A stretch of 64,000 bases of DNA from Roseicella sp. DB1501 (GTDB taxonomy: Bacteria > Pseudomonadota > Alphaproteobacteria > Acetobacterales > Acetobacteraceae): contig NZ_JABFHG010000003.1 of assembly GCF_013112485.1 (NCBI RefSeq), positions 248,001 through 312,000 of the forward strand, written 5' to 3'. Under the pieces are notes generated by a model. That model did no database searches. It saw only the letters and a list, made by a program, of their open reading frames with translations, and was not told where the DNA came from. Both the position numbers and the translations under genes were made by a program. Numbering within the stretch: the first letter of the stretch is position 1; every line of letters begins with the position of its first letter. Shown piece after piece: positions 40,399 through 49,188 of the stretch.

Positions 40399-41361
40399 AT
40401 GCGCGCCGTGACCGCGACCGGGCCGCAGGGCCAGGGACAAGGGCAAGGCCTGTCCAGCCATCCGGGCCTGCTGGCCGCCGGGGCGGCCGGCTGCGTCTCG
40501 GCCATCTGCGCCCTCTGGGCGATGCGTGGCCTGCCGCTCGGCACCGGCATCTTCTGGCTCGCCTCCTTCCCGCTCTTCGCCGCCGGGCTCGGCTTCGGCG
40601 CGGCGAGCGCGGCGGTGGCGGGGCTGCTGGCGCTGCTGCTGGTCGCGATCTCGGCCGGGGGCTTCGGCGCGATCGTCTACCTGGTGCTCTTCGGGGCGCC
40701 GGCGCCGTTGCTGGTGGCCGCTGCCCAGTGGTCGGGCCAATGGTCGGGGCCGGGCGGCGGGCGAATCGGCCTCTCCCTGCCGCTGGCCCTGCTCGGCCTC
40801 TGGCCGCTCGCCGTGCTCTTCGGCGCGACGGTGGTGCTGGCCGATGACGGTGGGCTGGAAGGCGCCCTGCGGGAGACGCTGACCCTCTCGCTCGCTCGGC
40901 TCGGCCTGCCGGCGCCGGAGGCGCTGGTGGATACGCTGGTGCGGGTGAAGGCCGGCGCCATCGGCTTCTGGGGCGCGGTCGCCCTGCTGGCCAATGCCGG
41001 CGCCGCCATCGCCTTCCTGTCCCGCCGCGGCCTCCTGCCGGTCCCGAAGCCGGACTGGACGGCGGTGCGGCTGCCGAACTGGTACCCGCTGCTGCCGGGC
41101 GCGGCCTTCGGGCTGTTCCTGGCCGCGCCGGAGGGGGGCGACCTGGTGGCGCTCTCGGCCCTGCTGGTGCTGCTCGTGCCGCTCTTCCTGCAGGGGCTGG
41201 CGGGCGTGCACCGGCGGCTGCAGGGCCGGCAGGGCCGGCGGCCGATGCTGGTCGCCTTCTACCTGGCGCTGGTGCTGTTTCTGCAGGTGATCGGCCCAGG
41301 CCTCGTGGCGCTGGGCCTCTACGACCAATTCCAGCGGCGCCAGGCGCCGCGCCAAAGCTGA
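40399..41361 (+). CDS. DUF2232 family membrane protein of the ribosomal operon
   Basis: This 320-residue polytopic membrane protein of about eight helices (GIFWLASFPLFAAGLGFGAA, AVAGLLALLLVAISAGGFGA, LPLALLGLWPLAVLFGATVV, RPMLVAFYLALVLFLQVIGP) belongs to the YybS-like DUF2232 family, which commonly lies between rpsR and rplI in alphaproteobacteria. The N-terminus has a Gly/Gln repeat (GPQGQGQGQG). The start at 40399 (MRAVTATG) follows GGAGAG. The function is unknown. Similar proteins resemble substrate-binding (S) components of ECF transporters, but no ECF partner is present here. Confidence 0.85.
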   Translation: MRAVTATGPQGQGQGQGLSSHPGLLAAGAAGCVSAICALWAMRGLPLGTGIFWLASFPLFAAGLGFGAASAAVAGLLALLLVAISAGGFGAIVYLVLFGAPAPLLVAAAQWSGQWSGPGGGRIGLSLPLALLGLWPLAVLFGATVVLADDGGLEGALRETLTLSLARLGLPAPEALVDTLVRVKAGAIGFWGAVALLANAGAAIAFLSRRGLLPVPKPDWTAVRLPNWYPLLPGAAFGLFLAAPEGGDLVALSALLVLLVPLFLQGLAGVHRRLQGRQGRRPMLVAFYLALVLFLQVIGPGLVALGLYDQFQRRQAPRQS

Positions 41362-41376
41362 CGAAAGGCGCAAGCC

Positions 41377-41928
41377 ATGATCGAACTGATCCTCATGCAA
41401 CGGGTCGAGAAGCTCGGCCAGATGGGCGAGCGGGTGAAGGTCCGCCCCGGCTATGCCCGCAACTTCCTCCTCCCCAAGGGCAAGGCGATCCGCGCCAACG
41501 CGGACAACCTGCAGCGCTTCGAGGAGCAGCGCGCCCAGCTCGAAGCGCAGAACCTCAAGCGCCGCGAGGAGGCCGAGCGGATCGCCGAGCGCGTGACCGG
41601 CCTGACCGTCACCATCATCCGCCAGGCCGGCGAGTCGGGCAGCCTCTACGGCTCCGTCTCGGCCCGCGACATTGCCGAGGGCTGCAAGGAGGGCGGGCTG
41701 ACCGTCTCCCGCTCGCAGGTGCTGCTCGAGCAGCCGATCAAGACGCTCGGCCTGACCAATGTCCGCGTCGAGCTGCATCCCGAGGTGCACATCACCGTCG
41801 TGGCCAATGTCGCCCGCTCCCTCGAGGAGGCCGAGCGCCAGGCCCGCGGCGAGGAGATCCTGCGCGAGGAGGAGCCGAGCCTCGAGGACGAACTGCGCGC
41901 CGAGATCGGCGCGGCGATGGAGGAGTAA
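41377..41928 (+). CDS. rplI: 50S ribosomal protein L9
   Basis: This 183-residue protein has the conserved N-domain [40 protein letters not shown], the long connecting helix ([20 protein letters not shown]) and the C-domain ([40 protein letters not shown]). An acidic C-terminal extension ([20 protein letters not shown]) makes it longer than the 149-residue E. coli protein. It is the last gene of the operon. Confidence 0.97.
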   Translation: MIELILMQRVEKLGQMGERVKVRPGYARNFLLPKGKAIRANADNLQRFEEQRAQLEAQNLKRREEAERIAERVTGLTVTIIRQAGESGSLYGSVSARDIAEGCKEGGLTVSRSQVLLEQPIKTLGLTNVRVELHPEVHITVVANVARSLEEAERQARGEEILREEEPSLEDELRAEIGAAMEE

Positions 41929-41991
41929 GAACTCCTTACAAAACCGCTGCACGGCTTTGCGAGCCCCCATAGGGCCCCTCCTGCCCAGGCC

Positions 41992-42038
41992 CGTCACAGC
42001 CTGCCGCGCGATGTCGCAGCAGGGCAACGGGCAGCGAC
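41992..42038. repeat. Dispersed palindromic element, copy 2 (3' of rplI)
   Basis: The segment from CGTCACAGCCTGCCGCGCGA to GGGCAACGGGCAGCGAC resembles 2894-2941 at about 80% of positions; its palindrome (CCTGCCGCG / CGCAGCAGG) is less perfect. It also lies just beyond the 3' end of an operon. The surrounding gap 41929-42281 has no gene; its only other feature is the stem-loop at 42141. Confidence 0.5.
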
Positions 42039-42140
42039 GGTTTAGGCAGGCGCTTTAAGGGCCGCCTGTCGGCCCGATGTCACCGGCTCTTCCGCGGCGG
42101 GGTCGCGGAAGGCCGCCGATGGCAGGCGATGCCGCGCGCA

Positions 42141-42158
42141 GGGGCCCTCCGGGGCCCC
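42141..42158 (+). terminator. Stem-loop in the rplI - SDR gap
   Basis: GGGGCCC and GGGCCCC form seven base pairs around the tetraloop TCCG, followed by TT. It is a possible terminator for the ribosomal operon, though 210 bases from its end. Confidence 0.4.
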
Positions 42159-42281
42159 TTCGTCGTATCCGGCCCTCGGAGGATCCACCCCTGGGACCGG
42201 GCGTTGGCGGCGGTGGAATAGCACGGGCCGGGATGCGGGCATGCCGATCGAGGGGGGACGAGCCGCCAGCCGGTACCGGCG

Positions 42282-42974
42282 GTGCTGAGCGGCACCGCCC
42301 TCGTGCTCGGCGCCTCCGGCGGCATCGGCGCGGCGCTGGTCGCGGCATTGCAGGCGGAGGGGCGCTGGCGGCAGGTGATCGGCCTCTCCCGGGGCAGCCT
42401 GCCGCCGGTGGATCTGGCGGAGGAGGCGAGCTTGGCCGCCGCCGCGGCCTGGCTGCGGGCGGAGGCGCCCGACCTTGGGCTGGTGATCCTCGCCACCGGC
42501 CTGCTGCATGCGGAAGGCCAGGGCCCGGAGAAGAGCTGGCGGCAACTCGATCCCGCCTGGATGACCCGGGTCTTCGCAGTGAACGCCATCGGCCCGGCGC
42601 TGGCCATGAAGCACCTGCTGCCGCTGCTGCGGCGCGACGGCCCCGCGGTCTTCGCCGCCCTCTCGGCCCGGGTGGGCAGCATCGGCGACAACCGGCTCGG
42701 CGGCTGGTGGAGCTACCGGGCCTCGAAGGCGGCGCTGAACCAGCTGCTGCGGACAGCGGCGATCGAGCTGCAGCGGGTCAATCTCGGCGCCGCCTGCGTC
42801 GCCATCCATCCTGGCACCGTCGATACGGGCCTCTCGGCGCCCTTCGCCCGGGCCGGGCTGGCAGTGCAATCGCCCGCGGAGGCGGCCGGGCGCATCCTGG
42901 CGGTGCTGGAGGCGCTGGAACCGGCGCAATCGGGCGGATTTTTCGACCATCGCGGCGCGCCGATCCCGTGGTAA
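42282..42974 (+). CDS. Short-chain dehydrogenase/reductase (C-factor-like)
   Basis: This 230-residue SDR protein has an N-terminal cofactor motif ALVLGASGGIGAALVAALQA and the catalytic Tyr-Lys pair in WWSYRASKAALNQLLRT, with a Ser in AALSARVGSIGD. The usual NNAG is replaced by ILATGLLH. The start is a GTG (LSGTALVLGASG) because the frame is closed by a TAG at 42219 and contains no ATG; its ribosome-binding site is weak. Closest in character are the CsgA/C-factor-type SDRs; the substrate is unknown. It is followed 31 bases later by the sigma 1.1-like gene. Confidence 0.85.
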   Translation: MLSGTALVLGASGGIGAALVAALQAEGRWRQVIGLSRGSLPPVDLAEEASLAAAAAWLRAEAPDLGLVILATGLLHAEGQGPEKSWRQLDPAWMTRVFAVNAIGPALAMKHLLPLLRRDGPAVFAALSARVGSIGDNRLGGWWSYRASKAALNQLLRTAAIELQRVNLGAACVAIHPGTVDTGLSAPFARAGLAVQSPAEAAGRILAVLEALEPAQSGGFFDHRGAPIPW

Positions 42975-43005
42975 TCAGCCCTGCCTGCGACGGAGACGAG
43001 AGTCG

Positions 43006-43374
43006 ATGGCCAGCGCCAGCTTCGGGCCCTGGGTTGAGCGGATCGCTGGATTGATTGGCACCGGCCGGGACCGCGGCTGGGTGACGCGCGCCGAGATCGG
43101 CGCGGCCCTGGAGGGTCCGGCCTCCTCGCCGGCCTTCATCAAGGAGGTGCTGGCTGCGCTGGCCGATCTGGGCATCGCGGTGCGGGGTCGCCCGCCGCCG
43201 CCGGACCAGGCCTTCACGCGTCTCGTCCGCCTTGGCCGGGCCCGCGGCTACATCACGGTGGACGAACTGAACGCCGCCTTGCCGCCCGGGCTTTCGGCGG
43301 AGGCGATCGAGCTGCACCTGGCCCGGCTCAGCGATCTCGGGATCGAGGTGGTCGAGAGGGAGCCGGGCGACTAG
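43006..43374 (+). CDS. Small protein with two sigma-70 region 1.1-like modules
   Basis: This 122-residue protein appears to be an internal duplication. Module 1 (about residues 12-60) has IAGLIGTGRDRGWVTRAEIG and IKEVLAALADLGIAVRG; module 2 (about 70-120) has FTRLVRLGRARGYITVDELN, then LSAEAIELHLARLSDLGIEV and VERE. Module 2 matches the pattern of region 1.1 of RpoD (GYVTYDELN...; LSDMGIEVVE), the domain that blocks DNA binding by free sigma. No sigma regions 2-4 are present. It is cytosolic and acidic. It could modulate RNA polymerase, but that is inference. Its stop codon is the first three bases of a repeat element. Confidence 0.7.
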   Translation: MASASFGPWVERIAGLIGTGRDRGWVTRAEIGAALEGPASSPAFIKEVLAALADLGIAVRGRPPPPDQAFTRLVRLGRARGYITVDELNAALPPGLSAEAIELHLARLSDLGIEVVEREPGD

Positions 43375-43541
43375 AGCGTGATCGCTTGAGATGGAAACGC
43401 CGAAAAGCGTGACTCACGCGATCAAACAATGGTCTGGAGCATTCCCCGTTCACCTGCGTTCACGGCAAATGCTCTGGCCGATTGTCTTCAGAGCATCTTC
43501 ACCCGATCAGGTGATGCCATCTGATCGGGGTCTGCTCTAAG
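43372..43541. repeat. Intergenic element with three nested hairpins
   Basis: Between converging genes lies a less GC-rich element with TGATCGC/GCGATCA arms, then GAGCATT/AATGCTC (43437-43443 with 43468-43474), then a nine-base-pair stem CCCGATCAG/CTGATCGGG (43502-43510 with 43521-43529) enclosed by AGAGC/GCTCT. Such elements with GAGCAT and GATCAG-type palindromes are scattered between genes in alphaproteobacteria. A partial relative of its start lies at 22465. It may also end transcription of both neighbours. Confidence 0.6.
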
Positions 43542-43552
43542 CCCACCCGCGC

Positions 43553-44884
43553 TCAGGCTGCCTTGCTGGCCCATTCCTTGTTGAAGGCGAGGGCAGCCAG
43601 GGTGCAGACCGCGCCGGACAGGAGATAGGCCCCCACCGACAGCAGGCCGAAGCGCGTCGACAGCAGTAGCGCGGCGAGCGGCGCGAAGCCGGCCCCGATC
43701 AGCCAGGACAGGTCCGAGGTGATCGCCGCGCCGGTGTAGCGGCGCTGCGCCGAGAAGGACGAGTTGATCGCGCCCGAGGACTGGCCGAAGGCGAGGCCGA
43801 GCAGGGTGAAGCCGAGGATCATGTAGATGAGCTCGCCGGTCTCGCCGCGGTCGAGCAGCTGCGGCGCGAAGCCGCTATAGGCGCCGATCAGCATCGCCGA
43901 GATGCCCAGCAGCATCCGTCGCCCGATACGGTCCGCGATCACGCCGGAGGCAAGGATCGCCAGGACGCCCACCACCGCTCCGATCATCTCGGTGACGAGG
44001 AAGCGGTCGGCGCGCTCGTGGTTGAAGAGCACGGACCAGGAGAGCGGGAAAACGGTGACCAGGTGGAACATCGCAAAGCTGGCGAGCGGCGCGAAGGCGC
44101 CGAGCAGGACCGTGCGCCATTCGTGCCGCAGCGTCTCGCCGACCGGGGCCGGCTGCAGGGCGCGCGATTCATAGAGCTCGCCAAATTCCGAGGTCGCCAC
44201 CAAGCGCAGGCGGGCGAAGAGGGCGACGGCGTTGATGGCGAAGGCGACGAAGAACGGGTAGCGCCAGCCCCAGCTGAGGAAATCCTCGGATGTCAGGGTC
44301 ACCAGGAAGAAGGCGAACAGCCCGGAGGCCACCAGCAGGCCGAGCGGCGCGCCGAGCTGCGGGATCATGGCATACCAGCCGCGGCGGGCGGCCGGGGCGT
44401 TCAGCGCCAGCAGCGAGGGCAGGCCGTCCCAGACGCCGCCCCAGGCGATGCCCTGGCCGATCCGGAACGCGGCCAGCAGGAAGGCCGCGCTGGCGCCCAC
44501 CTGCTCGTAGCCGGGCAGGAAGGCCATCGCCATCGTTGAGCCGCCGAGCAGGAACAGGGCGATGGTGAGCTTCACGCCGCGGCCGTGCATCCGGTCGATG
44601 GCCATGAAGATGACGGAGCCGAACGGACGCGCGATGAAGGCAAGGGCGAAGATGACGAAGGAGTAGAGCGTTCCCGTCACCGGATCGACATAGGGGAAGA
44701 CGAGGGACGGGAAGACCAGCACGGAAGCGATGGCGTAGACGAAGAAATCGAAGAACTCGCTGGTCCGGCCAACGATCACGCCAATCGCGATCTCGCCCGG
44801 TGCAACGCTGTGGTCACGGCCCGTGACGAGTCTGGCATCCTGCTCCAGTGGCGTGGAGCTCGCGGTGGCATTGGCCTCACTCAT
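43553..44884 (-). CDS. MFS transporter, metabolite:H+ symporter (MHS) type
   Basis: This 443-residue major facilitator has about twelve helices: GRTSEFFDFFVYAIASVLVF, the first loop RPFGSVIFMAIDRMHGRGVK, GQGIAWGGVWDGLPSLLALN in helix 5, and the second-half loop GVIADRIGRRMLLGISAMLI. The pattern is that of the MHS family, which includes citrate, alpha-ketoglutarate, shikimate and proline/betaine carriers; the EFFDFFVYA segment replaces the usual EWYDFFIYG. The substrate is unknown. It diverges from cyoA across 137 bases (44885-45021). Confidence 0.87.
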   Translation of the reverse strand: MSEANATASSTPLEQDARLVTGRDHSVAPGEIAIGVIVGRTSEFFDFFVYAIASVLVFPSLVFPYVDPVTGTLYSFVIFALAFIARPFGSVIFMAIDRMHGRGVKLTIALFLLGGSTMAMAFLPGYEQVGASAAFLLAAFRIGQGIAWGGVWDGLPSLLALNAPAARRGWYAMIPQLGAPLGLLVASGLFAFFLVTLTSEDFLSWGWRYPFFVAFAINAVALFARLRLVATSEFGELYESRALQPAPVGETLRHEWRTVLLGAFAPLASFAMFHLVTVFPLSWSVLFNHERADRFLVTEMIGAVVGVLAILASGVIADRIGRRMLLGISAMLIGAYSGFAPQLLDRGETGELIYMILGFTLLGLAFGQSSGAINSSFSAQRRYTGAAITSDLSWLIGAGFAPLAALLLSTRFGLLSVGAYLLSGAVCTLAALAFNKEWASKAA

Positions 44885-45021
44885 GGTCGAATCCCATCCT
44901 GGTCCTCAACCTCGTCCGGCGTCATGCTACCATCCTGCGCTTCCCGCCCGAAAGGGGCTTGCCCGAAGATTGGCCAGAATGTCCAATGTCATGCCTGCAC
45001 TATGGCCTGTAAGGGCTTGCC

Positions 45022-46101
45022 ATGCGTGAACGGTTGATTCCGATGCTGAGGCGCCTTCCTCGCGCCGCGACGATCATCCCGATGGTCATGCTCGCGGGTT
45101 GCGACATGGTCGTGATGAATCCGACCGGCGACATCGCCATCCAGCAACGCAACCTCATCCTGATCGCAACCGGGCTGATGCTGCTCATCATCGTGCCCGT
45201 AATGATCCTCACCATCCTCTTCGCGTGGCGGTACCGGGCCAGCAACACCAAGGCCACCTACGATCCGCGCTTCGACCACTCGATGTCGCTGGAACTGGTG
45301 ATCTGGTCGTGCCCGCTGCTCATCATCATCTGCCTCGGCGCGATCACCTGGTCGAGCACGCATCTCCTTGACCCGTTCCGACCGCTCGATCGGATCGCCG
45401 CGGGCAAGCCGGTCCCGCCGGGGACCAAGCCGCTCGAGATCCAGGTCGTGGCGCTCGACTGGAAGTGGCTGTTCATCTATCCGGCGCAGGGCGTCGCCAC
45501 GGTGAACGAGCTGGCGCTGCCGGTGGACGTGCCCGTACGGTTCTCCATCACCTCGAGCACGCAGATGAACACCTTCTACGCGCCGACCCTGGCGGGGATG
45601 ATCTACGCCATGCCGGGCATGCGGTCGGAGCTCAATGCCGTGCTCAACGCGCCGGGCGATTCCTGGGGCTATTCCGCCAACTACACCGGCGCGGGCTTCT
45701 CCGACATGCGCTTCCGGCTGCGTGGCCTGGACGCGGCGGGCTTCGAGGACTGGATCCGACAGGCGAAGACGGGCGGTGCGCTGGACACGAACGAGTATCT
45801 CGCGCTCGACCGGCCGAGCATCCGCGCGCCGGTGATGCGCTTCGGCACGGTCGCGGACGGGTTGTTCTACCGGGCGCTCAACCGCTGCGTCGAACCGGGC
45901 ACGCCCTGCGCCGCGGAGGTGATGGCGCGCGACATGGAGCGGATGCGCGGCAAGCCGGGCATGCCGCCCTCGCATGGCGGCACGCATGGCTCGGCGCCGA
46001 CGCCGGCTCTCCTGAAGCCACCCGAGGAGAAGGGCTCGGGCCCGAACATCACCGCGCCGCAGCCGCCCGCGGGGCCGGACCAGCGCATTCCCCACAACTA
46101 G
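45022..46101 (+). CDS. cyoA: Ubiquinol oxidase (bo3-type) subunit II
   Basis: This 359-residue lipoprotein subunit has a signal peptide with lipobox MLAGC (Cys27), two membrane helices (LILIATGLMLLIIVPVMILT and MSLELVIWSCPLLIIICLGA) and a periplasmic cupredoxin domain (LEIQVVALDWKWLFIYPAQG, STQMNTFYAPTLAGMIYAMP, SANYTGAGFSDMRFRLRG). The CuA-binding cysteines are absent, which separates quinol oxidases from cytochrome c oxidases. The C-terminal tail is Gly/Pro-rich. It is the first gene of cyoABCD-surf1. Confidence 0.96.
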   Translation: MRERLIPMLRRLPRAATIIPMVMLAGCDMVVMNPTGDIAIQQRNLILIATGLMLLIIVPVMILTILFAWRYRASNTKATYDPRFDHSMSLELVIWSCPLLIIICLGAITWSSTHLLDPFRPLDRIAAGKPVPPGTKPLEIQVVALDWKWLFIYPAQGVATVNELALPVDVPVRFSITSSTQMNTFYAPTLAGMIYAMPGMRSELNAVLNAPGDSWGYSANYTGAGFSDMRFRLRGLDAAGFEDWIRQAKTGGALDTNEYLALDRPSIRAPVMRFGTVADGLFYRALNRCVEPGTPCAAEVMARDMERMRGKPGMPPSHGGTHGSAPTPALLKPPEEKGSGPNITAPQPPAGPDQRIPHN

Positions 46102-46187
46102 AGATCGGAAGCCAGGTGCCGGCGTGACACGCTGCATTCCTCTCCTCGCCCTCCATGCCAGGGACGGCCTCACTGCTGGATCATGCC

Positions 46188-48188
46188 ATGTCAGAGCATA
46201 GCTTGCAGAAGACGATCTTCGGCCGTCTCACGCTCGAATCCTTCCCGATCCACGAGCCGATCCTGCTCGTCACCTTCATCGTGGTGGCGCTGCTCGGGCT
46301 CGGCATCCTGGCGGCGCTGACCTATTTCCGGCTCTGGGGCTATCTCTGGAAGGAGTGGTTCACCAGCGTCGACCACAAGCGCATCGGCATCATGTACGTC
46401 ATCCTCGGCATCGTCATGCTGCTGCGCGGCTTCGCCGATGCGCTGATGATGCGGGCGCAGCAGGCGGTCGCCTTCGGCCCGAACGAGGGATACCTGCCGC
46501 CGCACCACTACGACCAGATCTTCACCGCGCATGGCACGATCATGATCTTCTTCGTCGCCATCCCGCTGGTCGTGGGGCTCATCAACTTCGTCATGCCGCT
46601 GCAGATCGGCGCGCGCGACGTGGCCTTTCCCTTCCTGAACAATCTGAGCTTCTGGCTCACCGTCTCCGGCGCCGCCCTCGTCATGATGTCGCTTTTCGTC
46701 GGCGAGTTCGCGCGCACCGGCTGGCTGTCCTACGCGCCGCTCGCCGGCCTGGAGTACAGCCCGGATACCGGCGTCGACTACTATTTGTGGGCCTTGCAGA
46801 TAGCCGGCGTGGGCACGACGCTGTCGGCCATCAACATGGTGGCCACCATCATCAAGATGCGCGCGCCGGGCATGACGATGATGAAGATGCCCGTCTTCTG
46901 CTGGACGGCGCTGTGCAGCAACGTGCTGGCGGTGGCGATCTTCCCCATCCTGACCGCCGCCTTCGCCATGATGATCCTGGACCGCTACATCGGCACCCAC
47001 TTCTTCACCAACGACATGGGGGGCAGCCCCATGATGTACTGGAACCTGGTCTGGGTCTGGGGCCATCCGGAGGTCTATGTGCTGGTTCTGCCGGTCTTCG
47101 GCATCTATTCCGAGGTAACCTCGACCTTCACCGGCAAGCGGCTCTTCGGCTACTCGTCCATGGTCTATGCGACCGTGGTCATCACCATCCTGTCCTACCT
47201 CGTCTGGCTGCACCACTTCTTCACCATGGGCTCCGGCGCGAGCGTGAACTCCTTCTTCGGCATCGCCACCATGGTGATCTCGATCCCGACCGGCGCGAAG
47301 ATCTTCAATTGGCTCTTCACCATGTATCGCGGCCGCATCCGCTTCGAGCTGCCGATGATGTGGGTTGTCGCCTTCATGCTGACCTTCGTCGTCGGCGGCA
47401 TGACGGGCGTGCTCCTCGCCGTGCCGCCGGCGGATTTCGTCCTGCACAACTCGCTGTTCCTGGTGGCGCATTTCCACAACGTCATCATCGGCGGCGTGGT
47501 GTTCGGGCTGCTGGCCGGCATCACCTACTGGTTCCCGAAGGCCTTCGGCTTCAAGCTCGACCCGTTCTGGGGGAAGGTATCCTTTTGGGGTTGGGTCATC
47601 GGCTACTGGATCGCCTGGACGCCGATGTATGTCGCGGGCCTCATGGGCGTGACCCGGCGGCTGAATCACCTCGATGACGTGACGCTGCAACCCTATTTCG
47701 TGGTGGCCGCCATCGGCGCCCTCATCATTCTGGTCGGCATCCTCGGCACCGTGATGAGCATCGTCATGGGCATCGTGCGGCGCCAGCAGCTGCGCGACGT
47801 GACGGGCGACCCCTGGGATGGCCGGACGCTGGAATGGTCCACCTCCTCGCCGCCTCCGGCCTACAATTTCGCCTTCACGCCGGTCGTGCACGACCTGGAT
47901 GCCTGGTACGACATGAAGGAGCGCGGCTACAAGCGGCCGGCCGGCGGCTTCCGCCCGATCCACATGCCGCGGAACACCGGCGCCGGGGTCTATCTCTCGG
48001 TTCTCGCCCTGGCGCCGGGCTTCGGCATGATCTGGTACATGTGGTGGCTGGCGGCGATCAGCGCCATCGGCCTGCTCGTCGTCGCCATTGGGCATACCTT
48101 CAACTACAACCGGGACTACTTCATCAGCGCCTCCGACGTGGCGCGTACCGAAGGAGAGCGCGGGCGGCTGACGGCGGCGGGGGCGTGA
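46188..48188 (+). CDS. cyoB: Ubiquinol oxidase subunit I
   Basis: This 666-residue haem-copper oxidase subunit carries out quinol oxidation, O2 reduction and proton pumping. All six metal-ligand histidines are present and shifted by nine from E. coli CyoB: His115 (TAHGTIM), His293 with cross-linked Tyr297 (WGHPEVY), His342/343 (LHHFF), His428 and His430 (VAHFHNV). The start at 46188 ([20 protein letters not shown]) gives the family length; an ATG 11 codons upstream is possible and lacks a better ribosome-binding site. Confidence 0.97.
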   Translation: MSEHSLQKTIFGRLTLESFPIHEPILLVTFIVVALLGLGILAALTYFRLWGYLWKEWFTSVDHKRIGIMYVILGIVMLLRGFADALMMRAQQAVAFGPNEGYLPPHHYDQIFTAHGTIMIFFVAIPLVVGLINFVMPLQIGARDVAFPFLNNLSFWLTVSGAALVMMSLFVGEFARTGWLSYAPLAGLEYSPDTGVDYYLWALQIAGVGTTLSAINMVATIIKMRAPGMTMMKMPVFCWTALCSNVLAVAIFPILTAAFAMMILDRYIGTHFFTNDMGGSPMMYWNLVWVWGHPEVYVLVLPVFGIYSEVTSTFTGKRLFGYSSMVYATVVITILSYLVWLHHFFTMGSGASVNSFFGIATMVISIPTGAKIFNWLFTMYRGRIRFELPMMWVVAFMLTFVVGGMTGVLLAVPPADFVLHNSLFLVAHFHNVIIGGVVFGLLAGITYWFPKAFGFKLDPFWGKVSFWGWVIGYWIAWTPMYVAGLMGVTRRLNHLDDVTLQPYFVVAAIGALIILVGILGTVMSIVMGIVRRQQLRDVTGDPWDGRTLEWSTSSPPPAYNFAFTPVVHDLDAWYDMKERGYKRPAGGFRPIHMPRNTGAGVYLSVLALAPGFGMIWYMWWLAAISAIGLLVVAIGHTFNYNRDYFISASDVARTEGERGRLTAAGA

Positions 48189-48189
48189 G

Positions 48190-48807
48190 ATGACGGCCTC
48201 CAACCGCACCTTCCACCTGGCCGAGGCGGAAGATCACGACCACGCCCACGGCAATGGCGCGACGATCCTCGGCTTCTGGATCTACCTGATGAGCGATGCG
48301 CTCATCTTCGCGGCGCTCTTCGCCACCTTCGGCGTCCTGAGCAGCAATTTCGCGGGCGGGCCCACGCCGCACGAGATCTTCGACCTGCCGCTCGTCGCAC
48401 TCAACACCAGCCTGCTGCTGCTGTCCTCCATCACCTTCGGCTTCGCCATGCTGGAGATGGAGGCGGGCCGGCTGGGCGGCACCCGGCGCTGGCTGGTGAT
48501 CACGGCGCTGTTCGGGGCGGGCTTCCTTGGCGTCGAGCTCTATGAATTCGCCAGCCTCATCGCCGAAGGCGCGGGGCCGCAACGCAGCGGCTTCCTCTCC
48601 GGCTTCTTCACCCTGGTCGGCACGCACGGCCTGCATGTGCTGTTCGGCCTGATCTGGATCACGACGATGCTGGTCCAGCTCGGCCAGCGTGGCCTGATCC
48701 TCGAGAACAAGCGCCGGATGCTGTGCCTCAGCATGTTCTGGCACTTCCTCGACATCATCTGGATCGGCGTCTTCACCTTCGTCTACCTATTCGGAGCGCT
48801 TCGATGA
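48190..48807 (+). CDS. cyoC: Ubiquinol oxidase subunit III
   Basis: This 205-residue membrane subunit has five helices (GFWIYLMSDALIFAALFATF, PLVALNTSLLLLSSITFGFA, FFTLVGTHGLHVLFGLIWIT, LSMFWHFLDIIWIGVFTFVY). It starts one base after the cyoB stop and overlaps cyoD by ATGA. It stabilises the oxidase complex. Confidence 0.96.
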   Translation: MTASNRTFHLAEAEDHDHAHGNGATILGFWIYLMSDALIFAALFATFGVLSSNFAGGPTPHEIFDLPLVALNTSLLLLSSITFGFAMLEMEAGRLGGTRRWLVITALFGAGFLGVELYEFASLIAEGAGPQRSGFLSGFFTLVGTHGLHVLFGLIWITTMLVQLGQRGLILENKRRMLCLSMFWHFLDIIWIGVFTFVYLFGALR

Positions 48808-49184
48808 CCGCGCCCCCGGCCACGGCCGCCCCTGATCTGCACGGCCATGGGGACACCCACGGCCACGGCACGCGGCGCGGCTATCTGATCGGCTTCGCCC
48901 TCTCGGTCGTCCTCACGGCGATCCCGTTCTGGCTGGTGATGACGGGGGTGCTGCAGAATGCGCAGCTGACGGCCCTGCTGATCTTCGCCTGCGCGATCGT
49001 GCAGATCGTCGTGCACGTCATCTACTTCCTTCACCTCACGACCAAGGCCGAGGGCGGGTGGACGCTCATGGCTTTCGTCTTCACCGTCGTGATCGTGGGC
49101 ATCACGATCGGCGGGTCGATCTGGATCATGTACCATCTCAACGCCAACATGATGCCCATGATGCCGGCCGAGGCCGGCAGGTGA
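48804..49184 (+). CDS. cyoD: Ubiquinol oxidase subunit IV
   Basis: This 126-residue protein has three helices (GYLIGFALSVVLTAIPFWLV, LTALLIFACAIVQIVVHVIY, MAFVFTVVIVGITIGGSIWI) and the family motif YFLHLTTKAEGGW. The His/Gly/Asp-rich N-terminus (LHGHGDTHGHGTRRG) could bind metal. The start at 48804 is fixed by the ATGA overlap with cyoC. Confidence 0.95.
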   Translation: MTAPPATAAPDLHGHGDTHGHGTRRGYLIGFALSVVLTAIPFWLVMTGVLQNAQLTALLIFACAIVQIVVHVIYFLHLTTKAEGGWTLMAFVFTVVIVGITIGGSIWIMYHLNANMMPMMPAEAGR

Positions 49185-49188
49185 CCTC

